Below, one piece after another: positions 60,640 to 64,000 of a stretch of 64,000 bases of DNA (position 1 is the stretch's first letter; each line of letters starts with the position of its first letter). This DNA comes from Sinohyriopsis cumingii (lineage: Eukaryota; Mollusca; Bivalvia; Unionida; Unionidae), in assembly GCA_028554795.2 (NCBI GenBank), contig CM068827.1:76691677-76755676 (forward strand). The letters are read 5' to 3'. The notes under the pieces were generated by a model. The model was not told the origin of the DNA. It was given only the letters and a program-made list of their open reading frames with translations, and made no database searches. The position numbers were made by a program, and so were the translations under genes.

Positions 60640-63600
60640 TAGAGGACTTTTCGTAGTGATTACACATGTGCATTTGGTACTTGAAATTGTCCAAAATCGA
60701 GACGAAAGGGCACGCTATTTCTGATTGCTACAGAATGATAAGTAACCAAAAGAATCAAGAGAGATCTATTTCAAATGTTCTTATTTCTAAGAGGTCACTA
60801 TCACGTTAACGTATTGAAAGCGATATATTTTTTGGGTCAAACAAATCCCAGCATAAATGAATTATGGAGAGTTATGAACCAGTCATGTCTAAAGGATGTA
60901 TATCACCTATGAGTTATTCTGCCAGTCCTATCCCTATTGAAAAATGAAGGAATACGGGAAATTCTCAAAGTCTTTAATTATCAAGTACATTGGTTTTTTT
61001 AGAAGTCCTTTTCTAATGAAAGTGTTCCCATTCAGAGAGGAGAGTGCGGCTTTGTTAATATTCCTCTTCATAGTGTACAGTGTTGTCTCTACCCATCAGG
61101 GGTATTAATTTATTGCTAGTGTTACGATTCTATAGTCACAAATGTAAGGAAAGAAAAGAAGCAAATTCAACAAGTTTTGTAAAACTTAACAAAAAAATTA
61201 ATTATTAAAGTAATAAATACAAAATGTGAGATGAACTTACAGTATAATGAAGCGAATCCAATTTAGTCCTTAAAAAGGCCCAAGAAAATCCTAAACGAAA
61301 GAAACGTCACTTAAAATGTCAATACCGGAGATGTAGTGGTCCTCCAAGAACCGTGACGTTGTCAAGATGGCGTTGTCTAGAATTCTTTCGAATAATTTAC
61401 AACAGTTCCAGAATAACATTAGAGTCCAAATAATGAGCACTTTCTCTCACCAGTGAATAGTCCAAACAATTTTTTTCCTCTCGAACAATATCTAAGTAAA
61501 ACATAAAAAACGTCTGCAAACTTACGTCAGGAACATACAAAAGTATAAATGACTCCAGAAATCGGAATTAAACTGAATGCTTCATTTTCTCCTTTTATAC
61601 TACCGTATATTGCGACTCTAGTCCCCCAGATAGACCCATGTGACAACATACACTATTAATTACGACAAAACTAAGTATATTCACATGGGAATCCACAGAA
61701 GTCTTCTTGAAACTTCCATATTCCATTAGTCACTGAAAAACACGCCATAGACCCCATTTGACGTCTTATTATTGCGATTGTCATTACTAATTTTCAACAC
61801 CTACGTACAATCTATTTCTAGATCCTACGTAATTTGCGTTTCTAACAGAGCCAAACTACGTAAACAATTTATAACAAAATATATTCATTCCAGATTACAA
61901 CCATGAATAAAAATTACGAAAATTAAATAAAATCATTTACCAGAAGTTACAGAAAATATAGATATACATAACAGCTTGGCAATGGCCTAACATGAATTTA
62001 GGTTGTAATTAATCCACTTTTGGATCGGAGTGTCGAACCTATTGAACAGGAAATCCCTGATTTATAGCCAGACTGTGTAGTTACTAAAGCATTGGCAATG
62101 ACAACTCTAAAGAATGACGCTGATCAGGAAATTACTCCTTTAGCTGACATTTGTTGTCATGCTTTTGATGAGGTCAGTTTTGCACCCCATGTTTATTGAT
62201 AAAGATGTATTGATGACAGTGATCCTCTTTTACAACTCTTTCATCTTTATTCTAATCAGTGTGACAAACGACAATCATTCATTGTCGAACAGGAGCAAGA
62301 TCCTATGATGCCTTTTTTGTTTCAAAGGGCTATTGGCGAAGCTGAGTCCACACAAGCACGTATGTGTTACTTTATTACAAATGGGGTCCTTATAAGACAG
62401 TGGAGATCATATGAGATACCCGGTGATGATAAGTGGTCAGTGAGCTATCAAATTCACGTTTATCAGTCGAATAGACAGGACATTCTTCATCTAGCCCAAT
62501 GAACACCTTTGGCTGATCATGCATTGGTCTATACGATATATCACAAGATCTGGAATCATTGTATTTGACGAATAATTAAATTTGATTTTCAAAAATATTT
62601 TAGATCTTGTTACACTTGTCAAATGGTAGGAAACCCCGTTCAGATGATACATAGGAGTCATCTGCAACCTATTCCTGTATTTGACAAACCGTTTAGCAGA
62701 ATAATGGTAGATTGTGTTCGTCCCTTATTACCTAAGTCAAAGTAAGGCAATAAATACATGTTAAGCATGATGTGTACGTCCCCAAAATATCCAGAGGAAA
62801 TTCCTTTGAGGAATATTTAAACTAAACCACGGCAAAAGTTTTGATAATTATACACAGTTTGGCCTGACATAATCTGTTCAATCTGATCAAGGTCAAATGT
62901 CATGAAGTTTTGCATGAACTGGGCATCCATCAATTTAAATCTTCTGCATATCAGATTGAAAGTCAAGGGGCTTTAGAAAGATTTCCTCAGTGTTTGAAAA
63001 ATACGATCGGTCATATTGTGTTTATATTGGAAAGATTTGGACGAAGGTGTTTATTTGCTGTTGTTTGCTGTTAAGGAATTGGTTGAAGAATCTCCTATGA
63101 TTTGGTCCATTTGAGCTAGTTTTTGGAAATAATCTCCGTGGACAATCGAAGTTATTAAAAGTCAAACTTCTTTAAACATAGTTTAAAAACTTATTCTTCT
63201 TGACTATTCTCTAATTTTAAATATAAGTTGTCAAAGGTTCGTGCAGCTGGAAGAAATAATCTTCACTCCACTCAGGCTAAAATGAAATTACGGTATGTTA
63301 TACATACAACGGAAAGGAGTCCTCTTCAGACTGAATATTATGGTCTTATCAAATTAAAAAAAAAGTAAGTGACTTAAATGACATTAATAATATTACTGGA
63401 ATGCTAATATTTTAAAATAATATGTCGATGGAGATTGTTATGTTAATCATGCAGTTAATTTCGTTGTATTTGTTTCATGGAAAGAGGATTTAGGTTTTGG
63501 AACTGAATGATACTCTAGTGACTTTTGGTTTAACCAATCTTCGTAGTTCAGAAATATTGAATAATCTGGCCAGACAATTGTATATCTGCAAATAGAAGAA

Positions 63601-63960
63601 AAGAGCAAACTAAAACAGTTATCAGTATTTGTTTCATGATATACAAGCACGAATAAATAAAATCTACCATTACGCTGAAAATCTAGATTCCACACCTGTG
63701 AAACGGCATTTGTAGAGGATGAATCCTCTGAAACATCAATGTTTATAAACGAAATTACGTATTGCTGGATAATGGATTTATAGAACCAAGTAAATGAGAC
63801 TGGAGTTCGCCATGTATTTTTTCTGCCGAAACCAGATAACACTTTCCACATGTGCACCAACTATAGAAAAGAGAATAGATGTATTCCTTTGGAACCGCAT
63901 ACTTTTGAACATTTGATAGAACGTTTAGGATTATATGGTATTTAATTCACAATACTATAA
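60640..63960 (+). pseudogene. Decayed Ty3/Gypsy element, copy 2, order PR-INT-RT, running off the window
   Basis: Colinear with copy 1 at 18.5-21.3 kb. Half of a gag zinc knuckle ('GHAISDCY') lies near 60,710. The protease region (60,830-61,115) has lost its active-site loop: where copy 1 has NTGASQS this one reads NEGIREI. A solo LTR interrupts it (61,120-61,973). The linker resumes at 61,979 and includes a 65-codon ORF. The integrase zinc module and core lie at 62,480-62,830 ('SRIMVDCVRPL', 'YMLSMMCTSP'), and the tail runs to about 63,450. The region before RT and the RT N-terminus then follow at 63,600-63,910 ('SSPCIF', worn). The sequence then departs from RT. A 137-codon minus-strand ORF (63,447-63,860) is an antisense shadow. 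Confidence 0.72.
61115..61978 (-). mobile_element. LTR-A copy 4: solo LTR nested in Gypsy copy 2
   Basis: The insertion (61,120-61,973, 854 bp) runs from 'tgttacg' to 'cataaca', a TGTTA...TAACA inverted pair typical of LTR ends. It is flanked by 'gctag' (61,115-61,119) and 'gcttg' (61,974-61,978), a 5-bp target duplication with one mismatch. Gypsy copy 1 has uninterrupted 'gctaggcaat' at the matching site (about 19,027), which confirms the empty site. Internal landmarks 'gcaaattcaacaag' and 'gaacttacagtat' tie it to the other LTR-A copies. Motif orientation (AATAAA-like and GTAAGTTC on the minus strand) suggests it points left. Confidence 0.85.
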
Positions 63961-64000
63961 GTGCTTTTGAAATTTTCACCTTGTATTGTAGGAAAATAAA

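Noticed and set aside
63447-63860. 137-codon minus-strand ORF
   Set aside because: Antisense to the integrase tail and RT start of Gypsy copy 2, whose plus-strand motifs explain the sequence.

Overview
This is an AT-rich, intron-scale stretch of an animal genome, most likely a mollusc or another lophotrochozoan. I infer this from two tRNA-derived SINE families that resemble SINEs common in mollusc genomes, from a Ty3/Gypsy lineage with unusual pol order, from Maverick/Polinton-type relics and from dense microsatellites. I found no intact host protein-coding gene and no genuine tRNA, rRNA or CRISPR locus. Nearly everything recognisable is a transposable element, mostly dead, or a tandem repeat.

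Layout. 0-10 kb: a diverged local duplication (1-330 and 836-1165), two SINE-1 insertions facing each other (1.3 and 1.7 kb), a minisatellite split by an hAT-like element (4.5-5.5 kb), an inverted copy of part of that element (6.2 kb), a 46-bp tandem array (7.7-8.2 kb) and two SINE-like repeats carrying (TATC)n. 10-22 kb: a 43-bp array, then a cluster of LTR-like repeats (family LTR-A) at 11.8, 16.2 and 17.7 kb, followed by the first decayed Gypsy element (18.5-21.3 kb) with a SINE-1 nested inside. 22-32 kb: a small hAT MITE, two dead minus-strand LINE fragments (24.8-25.6 and 26.3-27.7 kb), an LTR-A fragment, a complete SINE-2 and a worn minisatellite. 32-40 kb: a GC-richer dead LINE with endonuclease and RT (31.9-35.6 kb), a 5'-truncated CR1/L2-like LINE (37.9-38.8 kb) and short arrays. 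40-54 kb: another SINE-1, a decayed Maverick/Polinton-type capsid gene and its neighbour ORF (43.0-44.4 kb, minus), a second and longer CR1/L2-like copy (48.7-50.3 kb), a SINE-2 and an integrase relic (51.9-52.2 kb, minus). 54-64 kb: microsatellites, a dispersed repeat and the second Gypsy copy (60.6 kb to the window end) interrupted by a solo LTR.

The most interesting signals are three. Both Gypsy copies place protease, then integrase, then the start of reverse transcriptase, a Gmr1-like order instead of the usual RT-before-integrase order. The minus-strand capsid and integrase relics about 8 kb apart may belong to one Maverick/Polinton (adintovirus-like) insertion broken up by later insertions. 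LTR-A is a family of at least four and probably six related LTR-like repeats, all in one orientation, one of them a solo LTR with a 5-bp target duplication. All calls come from reading motifs and comparing segments by eye; no database search was possible.
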